From DASUCS01 sp041166385 (lineage in GTDB: Bacteria; Actinomycetota; Acidimicrobiia; Acidimicrobiales; JACDCH01), in contig JBEEFW010000022.1 in the NCBI GenBank assembly GCA_041166385.1, positions 4,089 to 68,088 of the forward strand: 64,000 nt of DNA, given 5' to 3'. A program made the position numbers and the translations under genes. Under the pieces are notes generated by a model. The model was not told the origin of the DNA and searched no databases. It saw only the letters and a list, made by a program, of their open reading frames with translations. This document shows, piece after piece, positions 50,304 through 59,114 of this stretch; within the stretch, counting starts at the first letter, position 1; each line of letters opens with the position of its first letter.

Positions 50304-50982
50304 GGCGGACGTACCGCAGGAAGAGGTAGTCCTCGTCCTGCAAGATGTGTCGAAGTTGCATCAGCTCCGGCTGGGCGGGCGTCGGGCCGTGCGCGAGTCG
50401 GGCCGAGTCGCCACTGGCGAGGAGCGGGGCCACGCTGACACAGAGCTCGTCGACGAGCCCTTCGGCGATCAGCTGACCATTGAGCGACGGCCCGCCCTCG
50501 CACACGATGACTCCGGACAAGGCGCTCACCGCGGCGCGCACGTCCACCCTGGTGTCGCCGGCGACGACGATGTCGGCCACGGGCTCGAGCGCGGCGCGGC
50601 GGTCCGGATCGGCATTGGCCGCCGTGATCACGATCGGGCGATAGCCATCGGAGAACACGCGTGCGTCGGGTGCGAGGTCGAGCGAGCCCGTCACGATCGC
50701 CAGACGGGCATCGCCTTTGGGCGGTCCGTAGTTCTCGGCGCGCACCGTGCCGGCACCCACGAGGATCACGTCGGCAAGGGCGCGAATCGCCGCGAACACG
50801 GCCTTGTCGGCCGGCCCGCCGAACCCGCCGGAGCGCCCTTCGATCGCCGTGGCGCCGTCGAGGGTGGCGATCATGTTGACGAGCAGCCACCGTGACCGTG
50901 AGCGGTTCTCGCTCGCGTAACACGGCCCTGGATCGACGTCGTCGAGAGAGATGGGGAACAGCTGGCGCACGGGTGGCAGCAT
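50272..50982 (-). CDS. RibD C-terminal-type pyrimidine reductase family protein
   Basis: This 236-residue protein matches the RibD_C/dihydrofolate-reductase-like fold that reduces riboflavin pyrimidine intermediates with NADPH. Key segments are RWLLVNMIATLDGATAI near residue 30, GGPADKAVFAAIRALADVILVGAGTVRAENYGPP, and VIVCEGGPSLNGQLIAEGLVDELCVSVAPLL with the conserved EGGP. No deaminase domain is present. ATG 50982 is the start, 6 bp from the divergent molybdopterin gene. Stand-alone RibD_C proteins are common in actinobacteria and need not act in riboflavin synthesis. Confidence 0.85.
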   Translation of the reverse strand: MLPPVRQLFPISLDDVDPGPCYASENRSRSRWLLVNMIATLDGATAIEGRSGGFGGPADKAVFAAIRALADVILVGAGTVRAENYGPPKGDARLAIVTGSLDLAPDARVFSDGYRPIVITAANADPDRRAALEPVADIVVAGDTRVDVRAAVSALSGVIVCEGGPSLNGQLIAEGLVDELCVSVAPLLASGDSARLAHGPTPAQPELMQLRHILQDEDYLFLRYVRLSDASGPSPS

Positions 50983-50988
50983 GTCACC

Positions 50989-53241
50989 GTGGCAATCACT
51001 GACGAGGGCGAAACTCGCACGGCCATCAGGACGTGCCCGCTGTGCGAGGCCGGGTGTGGGCTCGAGATCACGTTGCGGGGCGACGACGTCGTGCGGATCC
51101 GCGGTGATCGCGACGACGTGTTCAGTCACGGGTTCATCTGTCCGAAAGGCTCGACGCTCAAGCAGCTGCGGGAGGACCCCGACCGTGTCCGCACGCCGCT
51201 GATCAAGCGCGACGGTCAGTTCGTCGAGGCGACCTACGACGAGGCGTTTCACGAGATCGAGCAACGGCTTCTCCCGATCCTCGAGGCGCACGGCCGCGAC
51301 AGCGCGGCGATCTACATCGGCAACCCGACAGCGCACAACCTCGGCGCGCAGCTCTACGGTCGCTTTGTCATCCGCGCGCTCGGGTCGGGCAACATGTTCT
51401 CCGCCAGCACGGTGGACCAGCGACCGAAGGAGATCAGCGCCGCGCTGATGTTCGGCGGTGGGCTCACGATCCCGGTGCCCGACGTCGACCGCACCGACTA
51501 CCTGCTCATGTTGGGCGCGAATCCGTACGCGTCGAACGGGAGCCTTGCCACCGCGCCCGACTGGCCTGGTCGCATCGAGGCGATGCGGGCGCGTGGCGGC
51601 CGACTTGTCGTCGTCGACCCGCGCCGCAGCCGGACCGCCGAAGAGGCCGATGAGCACTTGTTCATCCGCCCTGGCACCGACGCGTTCTTCCTGATGGCGA
51701 TCGTGCAGACGTTGTTCTCCGACGGATTGGTCACGGCCGAGCGCCTGGGTGTCCTGCACGAGTACATCACCGGTCTCGACGAGGTCGAGCGCTTGAGCAA
51801 GGCGTACACGCCTGAGGCGGTGGCACCGATCACGGGCATCGACGCGAGCACGATTCGCCGCATCGCCCATGAGCTCGCGGCTGCGCCGACGGCCTGCGTC
51901 TACGGGCGGATCGGTACATGCACGCAGGAGTTCGGCACGATCGCGAGCTGGCTCGTCGACGTCATCAACATCGGCACCGGCAACCTCGATCGTCCTGGTG
52001 GCGCGATGTTCACGAAGGCCGCCGCCGGCGCATCGAACACGCGCGGCACACCGCGCTACGGACGCGGGTTGCGACTCGGCCGGCGCAAGAGTCGCGTCCG
52101 CGGCCTGCCCGAATCGATGGGGGAGCTGCCCGCGGTGGTACTGGCGGAGGAGATCGAAACGGAAGGCGACGGGCAGGTCCGCGCGCTCATCACGATGGCG
52201 GGCAATCCCGTGTGCTCGATTCCCAATGGCGGTGGCCGGCTCGACCGAGCGCTCGACACGCTCGAGTTCATGGTGTCGGTCGACATCTACGTCAACGACA
52301 CCACGCGGCATGCGGATGTGATCCTGCCCGTGCCCGATCCGCTGTCGAAGTCGCACTACGACCTCGCGTTGTTGCAGCTCGGTGTGCGCAACGTCTCGAA
52401 CTACTCACCCGCGGTCTTGCCCCTGCCGGAAGGAGTGCCCGACGAGTGGGAGGTCCTCGCTCGACTCGCGCTCGTGCTGCAGGGAATGGGTGCCGACGCC
52501 GACCCGACGGTTGTCGACGATCTCGCGATCCGCACGCTGGTCGAGCACGCGGTCGCCGACGAGACCAGCTCGGTGCACGGCCGCGACGTCGACGATGTCA
52601 TCGCTGACCTCGCGCCCCGCACCGGTCCCGAGCGCATCCTCGACTTCATGTTGCGCACCGGGCCGTACGCGCTGACGCTCGACGATCTCATCGCCCACCC
52701 GCACGGGATCGATCTCGGCCCGCTCGAAGCCCGCCTGCCTGATGTGCTGCGCACGCCGAGCGGGATGATCGAGATCGCCCCCGAGCCGATCGTCGCGGAT
52801 GTCGCGCGGCTCGACGGTGCGTTGGACGCGCGTGGTGCCAACGGCAATGGAGGGTTCGTGCTCATCGGACGCCGTGACCTGCGCTCGAACAACTCGTGGA
52901 TGCACAACCTCACGGTGCTGGTGAAGGGCAAACCCCGCTGCACGCTGCACCTGCATCCGGACGACGCCGCCCGCCTCGGGCTCGAGACGGGCGCGGTGGC
53001 CGAGGTGCGGTCGCGGACGGGCACGGTCGCCGTACCGGTCGAGGTGACGGACGGGATCATGCCGGGCGTCGTGAGCATCCCGCACGGCTGGGGCCACGAT
53101 CTCGAGGGCGTGCAACTGTCGGTCGCCGCCACCACCGCGGCCGGGGTGAACAGCAACCTGCTGGCGGACGAGGGGCTGTTCGACGCCCTTTCGGGCAATG
53201 CCGTGCTCAATGGCATCCCCGTCGAAGTGACTGCCCGGTAA
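50989..53241 (+). CDS. molybdopterin-dependent oxidoreductase
   Basis: This 750-residue protein belongs to the DMSO reductase/formate dehydrogenase superfamily. Near the N-terminus it has the 4Fe-4S motif CPLCEAGCGLEI with a fourth Cys in FICPKGS. Cofactor-contact motifs follow: YIGNPTAHN, LMLGANPYASNGS, VVVDPRRSRTA, HLFIRPGTDAFF, and NPVCSIPNGG. The C-terminal molydopterin dinucleotide-binding domain includes RRDLRSNNSWMHNL and VSIPHGWGHD. No Tat signal or partner subunits are visible, so it is probably a soluble cytoplasmic enzyme. The substrate is unknown. GTG 50989 is the start. Confidence 0.9.
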   Translation: MAITDEGETRTAIRTCPLCEAGCGLEITLRGDDVVRIRGDRDDVFSHGFICPKGSTLKQLREDPDRVRTPLIKRDGQFVEATYDEAFHEIEQRLLPILEAHGRDSAAIYIGNPTAHNLGAQLYGRFVIRALGSGNMFSASTVDQRPKEISAALMFGGGLTIPVPDVDRTDYLLMLGANPYASNGSLATAPDWPGRIEAMRARGGRLVVVDPRRSRTAEEADEHLFIRPGTDAFFLMAIVQTLFSDGLVTAERLGVLHEYITGLDEVERLSKAYTPEAVAPITGIDASTIRRIAHELAAAPTACVYGRIGTCTQEFGTIASWLVDVINIGTGNLDRPGGAMFTKAAAGASNTRGTPRYGRGLRLGRRKSRVRGLPESMGELPAVVLAEEIETEGDGQVRALITMAGNPVCSIPNGGGRLDRALDTLEFMVSVDIYVNDTTRHADVILPVPDPLSKSHYDLALLQLGVRNVSNYSPAVLPLPEGVPDEWEVLARLALVLQGMGADADPTVVDDLAIRTLVEHAVADETSSVHGRDVDDVIADLAPRTGPERILDFMLRTGPYALTLDDLIAHPHGIDLGPLEARLPDVLRTPSGMIEIAPEPIVADVARLDGALDARGANGNGGFVLIGRRDLRSNNSWMHNLTVLVKGKPRCTLHLHPDDAARLGLETGAVAEVRSRTGTVAVPVEVTDGIMPGVVSIPHGWGHDLEGVQLSVAATTAAGVNSNLLADEGLFDALSGNAVLNGIPVEVTAR

Positions 53242-53350
53242 CTTCCACAGGGTCGTGGCCGTCGTCCACGCGGAATTCACACCGTTGTGCCTCTTCCCGT
53301 CCACAGGGCTCCTTTCATAGGGTGCACACGTCGAACCGGGGGGCCAACGA

Positions 53351-53481
53351 GCAACGCGAAGGTGCGGATGGTGGAACTCGTCTGCGTCTTCAGGTGGGTG
53401 GACAACTTCTTTGAGGCTGTGCGGAGGCTCTGCGGTGTGCAAACCTTCGCGAACGGCCTCTGACCTGCACCTTCGCGTTGC
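53351..53481. repeat. 15-bp perfect inverted repeat, 101-bp spacing
   Basis: GCAACGCGAAGGTGC (53351-53365) and GCACCTTCGCGTTGC (53467-53481) are exact complements. Both arms lie upstream of the nrdJ promoter. A partial third copy, ACCTTCGCG, occurs near 53442. Confidence 0.8.
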
Positions 53482-53489
53482 CGCCTCCG

Positions 53490-53519
53490 TTGACAGGGGC
53501 GAAACGACAGTGCTGTAAT
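53490..53519 (+). promoter_or_regulatory. nrdJ promoter
   Basis: A consensus TTGACA (53490-53495) and TGTAAT (53514-53519) are separated by 18 bp. It predicts a leader of about 130 nt. Confidence 0.65.
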
Positions 53520-53535
53520 CTCATCCACGTCATTT

Positions 53536-53595
53536 GGCACATGTTGTGCCCTCAGCGGGACCGGGGGGCCGGTCGACCACGACATCTTGTGGTCG
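53536..53595 (+). promoter_or_regulatory. three-hairpin leader of nrdJ
   Basis: Three successive stems lie between the promoter and the start: GGCAC-atgtt-GTGCC (53536-53550), ACCGG-gggg-CCGGT (53560-53573) and CGACCAC-gacatctt-GTGGTCG (53574-53595). They could form a regulatory leader, but no known riboswitch is recognised. Confidence 0.5.
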
Positions 53596-53656
53596 CCAAG
53601 GGGGCACAAAACGTCCAGGCGGAACGTTGACCAAACGCAGCATTTGAGGAGACCCA

Positions 53657-56473
53657 ATGGCAATAGCCCCAGAGCAGGCCGGCATCGGCATCCGCCGGCA
53701 CTTCACCACCGAGGGCGTACACCCCTACGACGAGATCGAGTGGGAGCGCCGTGATGCCCGCATCACGAACTACCGGGATCAATCGGTGGCGTTCGAACAG
53801 CTCGGGGTCGAGATCCCCGTCGGGTGGTCGCTCAACGCCACCAACATCCTCGCCCAGAAGTACTTCCGGGGCACCGTCGGCACCCCCGAGCGCGAGTGGT
53901 CGCTCAAGCAGGTGGCCGACCGGGTCGTCGACACGATCACGAAGTGGGGGGTCGACGGCGGCTACTTCACCGATGATCGCGAGGCAGCGGCGTTCAGCGA
54001 CGAGCTGAAGCATCTGATCATCACGCAGAAGGCGGCGTTCAACAGCCCGGTGTGGTTCAACATCGGCGTGGCCGGTGTGCCGCAGCAAGCGTCGGCCTGC
54101 TTCATCCTCTCCGTCGACGACACCATGGATTCGATCCTGAACTGGTACGTCGAGGAGGGCACGATCTTCAAGGGCGGCTCCGGCGCCGGCATCAACCTCT
54201 CCAAGATCCGTTCCTCGGCCGAGCTGCTGAAGGGTGGGGGCACGGCGTCGGGTCCGGTGAGTTTCATGCGCGGGGCCGATGCGTCGGCCGGCACGATCAA
54301 GTCGGGTGGCAAGACCCGGCGCGCCGCCAAGATGGTGATTCTCGATGTCGATCATCCCGATGTCGAGGAGTTCATCTGGTGCAAGGCCAGGGAAGAACGC
54401 AAGGCGCGCGTGCTGCGCGATGCCGGCTTCGACATGGATCTCGACGGCGCCGACAGCCACTCCACGCAGTACCAGAACGCGAACAACTCGGTGCGCGTCA
54501 CCGACGAGTTCATGCAGGCCGTCGTCGACGACGCCGACTGGCATCTCCGAGCGGTGAAGTCCGGCGAGATCCTGAAGACGATCAGGGCGCGCGAGCTGAT
54601 GCGGCAGATCTCGATGGCCACATGGGAGTGCGCCGATCCGGGCATGCAGTTCGACACCACCATCAACCGGTGGCACACCGCACACAACACGGGTCGCATC
54701 AACGGCTCGAACCCGTGCTCGGAGTACATGCACCTCGACAACTCCGCGTGCAACCTCGCGAGCATCAACCTGTTGCGGTTCCTCGGCACGAGCGACGACT
54801 TCGATGTCGACGGGTTCAAGGCCGCCGTCGACGTCGTGTTCACCGCGCAGGAGATCCTCGTCGGCAACGCCGACTACCCGACCGAGTCGATCGCGGCCAC
54901 GAGTCGCCGGTTCCGCCAGTTGGGCATCGGCTACGCCAACCTCGGCGCGCTGCTCATGGCTCTGGGGCTGGCGTACGACTCCGATGCTGGGCGGGCGTGG
55001 GCAGCGGCGATCACCGCGCTGCTCACCGGGCATGCCTACGAGGTGTCGGCGCGGACCGCGGCCCGCATGGGACCGTTCGCCGGCTACGCCGAGAACAGCG
55101 AGCACATGCTCCGCGTCCTCGACATGCATCGCCAAGAGGCGGCGCACATCGACGAAGAGCTCGTGCCCGCCGAGGTGCTGTCGGCCGCCCAGCAAGCGTG
55201 GGACAACGCGTGCGACCTGGGCAACACGTTTGGTGTGCGCAACTCGCAGGCGTCCGTCTTGGCGCCTACGGGAACGATCGGTCTGCTGATGGACTGCGAC
55301 ACCACGGGCATCGAGCCAGACCTCGGGCTCGTCAAGATGAAGAAGCTCGTGGGTGGCGGCACGATGTCGATCGTCAACCAGACGATCCCGCGCGCGTTGA
55401 CGCGGCTCGGCTACACCGACGTGCAGATCGACGAGATCATCGCCTACATCGCCGAGCAGAAGTCGATCCTCGGCGCGCCGCACCTGGCAGCCGAGCACGT
55501 CTCGGTGTTCGCCTGCTCGATGGGCGACAACACCATCCACTACTCCGGTCACGTCCGGATGATGGGGGCGGTGCAGCCGTTCATCAGCGGTGCGATCTCG
55601 AAAACCGTCAACATGCCGGAAGACGCGACCGTCGAGGATGTCGAGCAGCTGCACATCGATGCATGGCAGCTCGGCCTCAAGGCCGTCGCCATCTACCGCG
55701 ACAACTGCAAGGTGGCGCAGCCGCTGTCGACGGTGAAGAAGGAAGCCGAGAAGGCCGGGGCATCCGATGCCGCCGAGGCCGCGGGCGTGGTGGTCGAGCG
55801 CATCGTCGAGAAGATCGTCACGATCAAGGAACCGGTCCGCGAGAAGCTGCCGCGCAGCCGCACGTCGCGCACGTTCGACTTCCGTCTGGCCGACTGCAAG
55901 GGCTTCGTCACGATCGCCGAGTACGACGATGGGCGTCCGGGTGAGATCTTCATCCGTATCTCGAAGCAGGGTTCGACCCTCGCCGGGATCATGGACGCGT
56001 TCGCGATCTCGGTGAGCTACGGCCTCCAGTACGGCGTGCCGTTGCGGGCCTACGTCGAGACGTTCACCAACACCCGGTTCGAGCCCGCAGGCATGACCGA
56101 CGATCCCGACATCCGGTTCGCGTCCAGCCTGATCGACTACATCTTCCGCCGGCTGGCGGTGGAGTACCTCACCTTCGAAGAGCGACAGGAGCTCAACGTC
56201 CTCACGACGGGCGAGCGCACGCAGCCGACGTTGCCGGGTGTCGAAGAGTCGGTCATCGAGACGGTGCAAGGGTCGGAGATCGCGGCCGATCCGCCGTCGG
56301 TCGAATCGGCCATGACGCTCCTCGACCTCACGAAGGCCACGCCGTCGGCCACGGTGGCGCCCAAGGCGGCGCACTCCGACGCGCCGTACTGCATGCAGTG
56401 TGGTGTGCAGATGCAGCGGGCCGGCTCGTGCCACGCCTGCCCGAGCTGTGGCAGCACGAGCGGATGCAGCTGA
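53657..56473 (+). CDS. nrdJ: adenosylcobalamin-dependent ribonucleotide reductase (class II)
   Basis: NrdJ reduces ribonucleotides to deoxyribonucleotides using an adenosylcobalamin-derived radical and needs no oxygen. The 938-residue protein has ITQKAAFNSPVWFNIG, the disulfide-forming SACFILSVDDTMDSI near residue 150, KGGSGAGINLSKIR, and the NGSNPCSEYMHLDNSACNLASINL active-site region with its radical-relay cysteine and catalytic Asn/Glu. The C-terminal half includes GTIGLLMDCDTTGIEPD. The end has a redox/zinc-like CMQCG...CHACPSCGSTSGC tail. ATG 53657 follows GAGGAGACC. It is likely under NrdR. Confidence 0.97.
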   Translation: MAIAPEQAGIGIRRHFTTEGVHPYDEIEWERRDARITNYRDQSVAFEQLGVEIPVGWSLNATNILAQKYFRGTVGTPEREWSLKQVADRVVDTITKWGVDGGYFTDDREAAAFSDELKHLIITQKAAFNSPVWFNIGVAGVPQQASACFILSVDDTMDSILNWYVEEGTIFKGGSGAGINLSKIRSSAELLKGGGTASGPVSFMRGADASAGTIKSGGKTRRAAKMVILDVDHPDVEEFIWCKAREERKARVLRDAGFDMDLDGADSHSTQYQNANNSVRVTDEFMQAVVDDADWHLRAVKSGEILKTIRARELMRQISMATWECADPGMQFDTTINRWHTAHNTGRINGSNPCSEYMHLDNSACNLASINLLRFLGTSDDFDVDGFKAAVDVVFTAQEILVGNADYPTESIAATSRRFRQLGIGYANLGALLMALGLAYDSDAGRAWAAAITALLTGHAYEVSARTAARMGPFAGYAENSEHMLRVLDMHRQEAAHIDEELVPAEVLSAAQQAWDNACDLGNTFGVRNSQASVLAPTGTIGLLMDCDTTGIEPDLGLVKMKKLVGGGTMSIVNQTIPRALTRLGYTDVQIDEIIAYIAEQKSILGAPHLAAEHVSVFACSMGDNTIHYSGHVRMMGAVQPFISGAISKTVNMPEDATVEDVEQLHIDAWQLGLKAVAIYRDNCKVAQPLSTVKKEAEKAGASDAAEAAGVVVERIVEKIVTIKEPVREKLPRSRTSRTFDFRLADCKGFVTIAEYDDGRPGEIFIRISKQGSTLAGIMDAFAISVSYGLQYGVPLRAYVETFTNTRFEPAGMTDDPDIRFASSLIDYIFRRLAVEYLTFEERQELNVLTTGERTQPTLPGVEESVIETVQGSEIAADPPSVESAMTLLDLTKATPSATVAPKAAHSDAPYCMQCGVQMQRAGSCHACPSCGSTSGCS

Positions 56474-57233
56474 CGATCTGAACGGGTTCGAGGCTGTCGC
56501 GATCACCGCGGCGGGGATGGCCGCCGGCGCGGTGAACGCCGTGATCGGATCCGGCAGCCTCATCACGTTCCCGACGCTGTTGGCCTTCGGCTATCCGGCT
56601 GTCACCGCCAACGTCTCGAACAACATCGGCCTGGTCCCCGGCTCGATCAGCGGGGCCGTCGGGTTTCGGCGCGAGCTGCGAGGGCAGGGCACGCGGGCAC
56701 GCACGCTCGCCGTCGCCTCCGGTGTGGGCGGGCTCACGGGTGCCGTGCTGCTCCTCACGCTGCCGTCCGAGGTCTTCGACGCCATCGTGCCGGTGCTCGT
56801 GCTCACCGCGTGCGTGTTGATGGTGCTCCAGCCGAGGCTGGCCGTGTGGGCGGCGGAACGCAGGTCCGCGCAATCGCGCGACGTGCCCCTGGTGGCGCTC
56901 GGGGTCGTGTTCCTCGCCGGCGTCTATGGCGGCTACTTCGGCGCGGCGCAGGGCGTGATCCTGCTCGCCACGCTCGGCGTGCTCGTACCCGACGACCTCG
57001 TGCGCACGAACGCGCTCAAGAACGTGCTCGCCGGCGTGGTGAACGGAGTTGCCGCGCTCTTGTTCATCGTGTTCGGCGACGTCGCATGGTCCGCCGTCGC
57101 GTTGATCGCGGTCGGCTCGGTCATCGGCGCCGCCCTCGGCGCCCGGGTGGGGCGGCGCATCCCCGCCACTGCCCTTCGGATCCTGGTCGTGATCCTCGGC
57201 ATCGGCGTGGCGATCCGTCTCGTCCTCCTCTGA
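56448..57233 (+). CDS. TSUP (TauE/SafE) family membrane transporter
   Basis: This protein of about 261 residues has the eight-helix TSUP pattern, with two related halves: AAGAVNAVIGSGSLITFPTLLAFG near the start and GVYGGYFGAAQGVILLATLGVL in the middle. Family members move sulfite, sulfonates or other organic anions. The start is uncertain: GTG 56448 overlaps the end of nrdJ by 26 bp and adds a short polar stretch, whereas the next in-frame ATG would cut into the first helix. It is probably translated from the nrdJ transcript. Confidence 0.82.
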   Translation: MAARADAADDLNGFEAVAITAAGMAAGAVNAVIGSGSLITFPTLLAFGYPAVTANVSNNIGLVPGSISGAVGFRRELRGQGTRARTLAVASGVGGLTGAVLLLTLPSEVFDAIVPVLVLTACVLMVLQPRLAVWAAERRSAQSRDVPLVALGVVFLAGVYGGYFGAAQGVILLATLGVLVPDDLVRTNALKNVLAGVVNGVAALLFIVFGDVAWSAVALIAVGSVIGAALGARVGRRIPATALRILVVILGIGVAIRLVLL

Positions 57234-57275
57234 GCACACCGATTGATTGTCGTCGTGGCGGGGAAGGGTGGTGCG

Positions 57276-58094
57276 ATGACCAGCACCCTTCGCCGCGAGA
57301 CCGCGTCGTGGGTCGAGCCCGTCGGTCGGATCGGACTGGCCACGCAGGGAGTGCTGTATGCGGTGGTGGCGATGCTCGCGTTGCAGGTTGCGTCCGGGCA
57401 CTCCGACGATCGCGCCGACCAGCGCGGCGCCATCGAGTCCGTCTCGAGCCAGTCGTTCGGCCGTGTGCTCTTGCTCGTGCTCACGCTCGGACTCGCCCTG
57501 CATTGCGCCTGGCGCCTGTTGCTCGCGATCAGGGGCGCGCCGGGCGACGACGACGCCAAGGACTGGGTGAAGCGGGCGGGTCACTTCGGGCGAGCCCTCA
57601 TCTACGCGGGCTTCACGGTCACGGCGGTACGCGTCTTGCTCGACGCCGACAGCGGTGGCGGCAACGAGCATCAGCAGGCCGCGTCAAAGGCGCTCGACCT
57701 GCCCGGCGGCCAGCTCGTCCTCATCGTTCTGGGCGTCGCCGTCATCGGAACGGGTGTGTGGCACGCGAGCAAGCTGTTCACCCGCTCGTTCGCTGACGAT
57801 CTGGATGTCGACGGTCGCAGCCCCGCGCTACGCAAGACGGTGCTGGTGCTCGGCGCCGTCGGCTACGCGGCCCGCGGCGTGGTGTTCATGCTGATCGGCT
57901 GGTTCCTCGTGCAGGCGGGCGTCGACGATGATCCGAACGAGAGCGCGGGGCTCGACAGCGCGCTGAAGCGACTCGCTGATTCGACGTACGGCCCAGGGGT
58001 GTTGCGCGCGCTGGCGGTTGGGCTCCTCATCTTCGGTGTCTATCGGGTCGTCGACGCCTGCGTGCGGACGCGCGAGGCCGTCGCGAACGCCTGA
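57276..58094 (+). CDS. DUF1206 membrane protein
   Basis: This 272-residue membrane protein has three internal repeats of a two-helix unit, each with a GRIG/GRAL/GYAARG-like start (VGRIGLATQGVLYAVVAMLAL, FGRALIYAGFTVTAV, VGYAARGVVFMLIGWFLVQ). This is the DUF1206 pattern, common in actinobacteria and of unknown function. Loops carry acidic residues (GHSDDRADQ, DDDAKDW). ATG 57276, behind GGGAAGGG, is preferred over the upstream TTG. Confidence 0.82.
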   Translation: MTSTLRRETASWVEPVGRIGLATQGVLYAVVAMLALQVASGHSDDRADQRGAIESVSSQSFGRVLLLVLTLGLALHCAWRLLLAIRGAPGDDDAKDWVKRAGHFGRALIYAGFTVTAVRVLLDADSGGGNEHQQAASKALDLPGGQLVLIVLGVAVIGTGVWHASKLFTRSFADDLDVDGRSPALRKTVLVLGAVGYAARGVVFMLIGWFLVQAGVDDDPNESAGLDSALKRLADSTYGPGVLRALAVGLLIFGVYRVVDACVRTREAVANA

Positions 58095-58103
58095 CGGTGC
58101 TCG

Positions 58104-58874
58104 CTACTTGCAGGTGGCGATACCGCCGTCGACCGGAAGCACGGCGCCGGTGATGTAGGACGCCGCCCGCGACGCCAGGAAGATCGCGGCGCCCGCCATG
58201 TCGTCCGGCCGGCCGATGCGCTTCATGGGGGCGTCCCGCGCGATCTGATCGCCGAACGCATCGAGCGTGGCCGCCATCATCTTCGACTCGAACGGCCCGG
58301 GGGCGATGGCGTTGACCGTCAGGTCGGGAGCGAGGGCCTTGGCGAGGTGCCTGGTCAACTGGTGCACCGCCGCCTTGCTCGTGGAGTACGAGTACGTCTC
58401 GAGGAGCGGAACCTGGATGCCGTCGATCGAACCGATGTTGATGACGCGAGCCGGATCGTCGGGGTTGCCGGCCGCTTGCAGCAGCGGCAGCAGGAACTTC
58501 GTGAGGTGGAACACACCCTTCACGTTGATGTCGAGCACGCGATCCCATGCCTTGTCGTCGTGCTCGGCAAGCGGCACGCCCCAGGTGGCGCCCGCGTTGT
58601 TCACGAGGATGTGCAGCTCGTTCTCGCGTTCGGCGATCTCGTTGGCCAGACGCTGGCACTCCGCTTCAGTCGAGAGGTCCGCCGGTAACGCGATGCACTC
58701 GCCGACCTTCGAGAGCTCCGCCGCGATCTCGTTGCACACGTCTGCCTTGCGCGACGAGATGTAGACCTTGGCGCCGGCTTCGACGAACCCGCGCGCAATC
58801 ATCAAGCCGATGCCACGCGACCCTCCGGTCACGACCGCGGTCTTGCCGCTGATGGAGAAAAGTTCGCTGGTCAC
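58104..58874 (-). CDS. SDR family oxidoreductase
   Basis: This 256-residue classical SDR has the cofactor motif TGGSRGIG at residues 17-24, NNAGATWG near 91, the catalytic Ser in NIGSIDGI and YSYSTSK near 166, and the substrate-loop start NAIAPGPF. YISSRKAD after the second strand suggests an NADP(H) preference. The substrate is unknown, though close relatives act on acyl-CoA or steroid intermediates. GTG 58874 has TAGCGT 8 nt upstream, fixing the start. Confidence 0.9.
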   Translation of the reverse strand: MTSELFSISGKTAVVTGGSRGIGLMIARGFVEAGAKVYISSRKADVCNEIAAELSKVGECIALPADLSTEAECQRLANEIAERENELHILVNNAGATWGVPLAEHDDKAWDRVLDINVKGVFHLTKFLLPLLQAAGNPDDPARVINIGSIDGIQVPLLETYSYSTSKAAVHQLTRHLAKALAPDLTVNAIAPGPFESKMMAATLDAFGDQIARDAPMKRIGRPDDMAGAAIFLASRAASYITGAVLPVDGGIATCK

Positions 58875-58882
58875 GGGCGGCG

Positions 58883-58888
58883 ACGCTA
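58883..58888 (-). promoter_or_regulatory. -10 element TAGCGT of the SDR gene (probably leaderless)
   Basis: On the minus strand TAGCGT ends 8 nt before GTG 58874. It is identical to the FAAL-operon -10. Confidence 0.6.
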
Positions 58889-58931
58889 CAACGAGCGACT
58901 GGCGCCGGGCTCATGCGGGTACTGGGGTGCC

Positions 58932-59114
58932 ATGGCACACACGCATGCTGCTCTTGCGGATCAAGCGATGGGCCTCGAATTGCAAGCGATCGAGTTGGAG
59001 AGCGAGTTGGAGTGGGCGGAAGCGCAAGGACGTCTTCACGATGGACGCCAATTGCGCCGTCAGCTCGTGAACGTGTTGAACGAGCTTGCATCCGTCGCTG
59101 ACCGCGTCGCCTGA
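58932..59114 (+). CDS. small hypothetical helical protein
   Basis: This is a possible 60-residue, mostly helical protein (AMGLELQAIELESELEWAEA followed by RLRRQL-like and NVLNELASVADRVA segments). A purine-rich GGGGTG lies just before ATG 58932. The composition is protein-like and the frame lies mostly in the gap between an SDR gene and the hydroxylase gene. Its last 55 bp are antisense to the hydroxylase C-terminus, which lowers confidence. Not recognised. Confidence 0.45.
   Translation: MAHTHAALADQAMGLELQAIELESELEWAEAQGRLHDGRQLRRQLVNVLNELASVADRVA

Larger units (their letters stand above)
53242..53656. other. 415-bp intergenic region before nrdJ
   Basis: I see no credible protein gene here. 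It holds a 15-bp perfect inverted repeat (53351-53365 and 53467-53481), a promoter at 53490-53519 and three hairpins in the predicted leader. Two TCCACAGGG repeats occur near its left end (53243 and 53301). No cobalamin-riboswitch core (GCCACTG) was found. Confidence 0.6.

Noticed and set aside
50272..52356. A 694-codon frame extending the RibD-type protein upstream
   Set aside because: The extension is antisense to the molybdopterin gene. The recognisable domain begins after ATG 50982.
53242..53656. Cobalamin riboswitch or NrdR boxes upstream of nrdJ
   Set aside because: No GCCACTG core and no paired NrdR-box sequence could be found by eye, so only an unassigned structured leader is reported.
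53277..53663. Possible minus-strand gene of 128 codons before nrdJ
   Set aside because: It has no ribosome site and no recognisable domain, and it spans the nrdJ promoter and leader hairpins.
53552..56566. Open frame of about 1000 codons antisense to nrdJ
   Set aside because: It mirrors nrdJ codon by codon, has Arg/His/Asp-rich composition and no recognisable domain. It is a by-product of high GC content.
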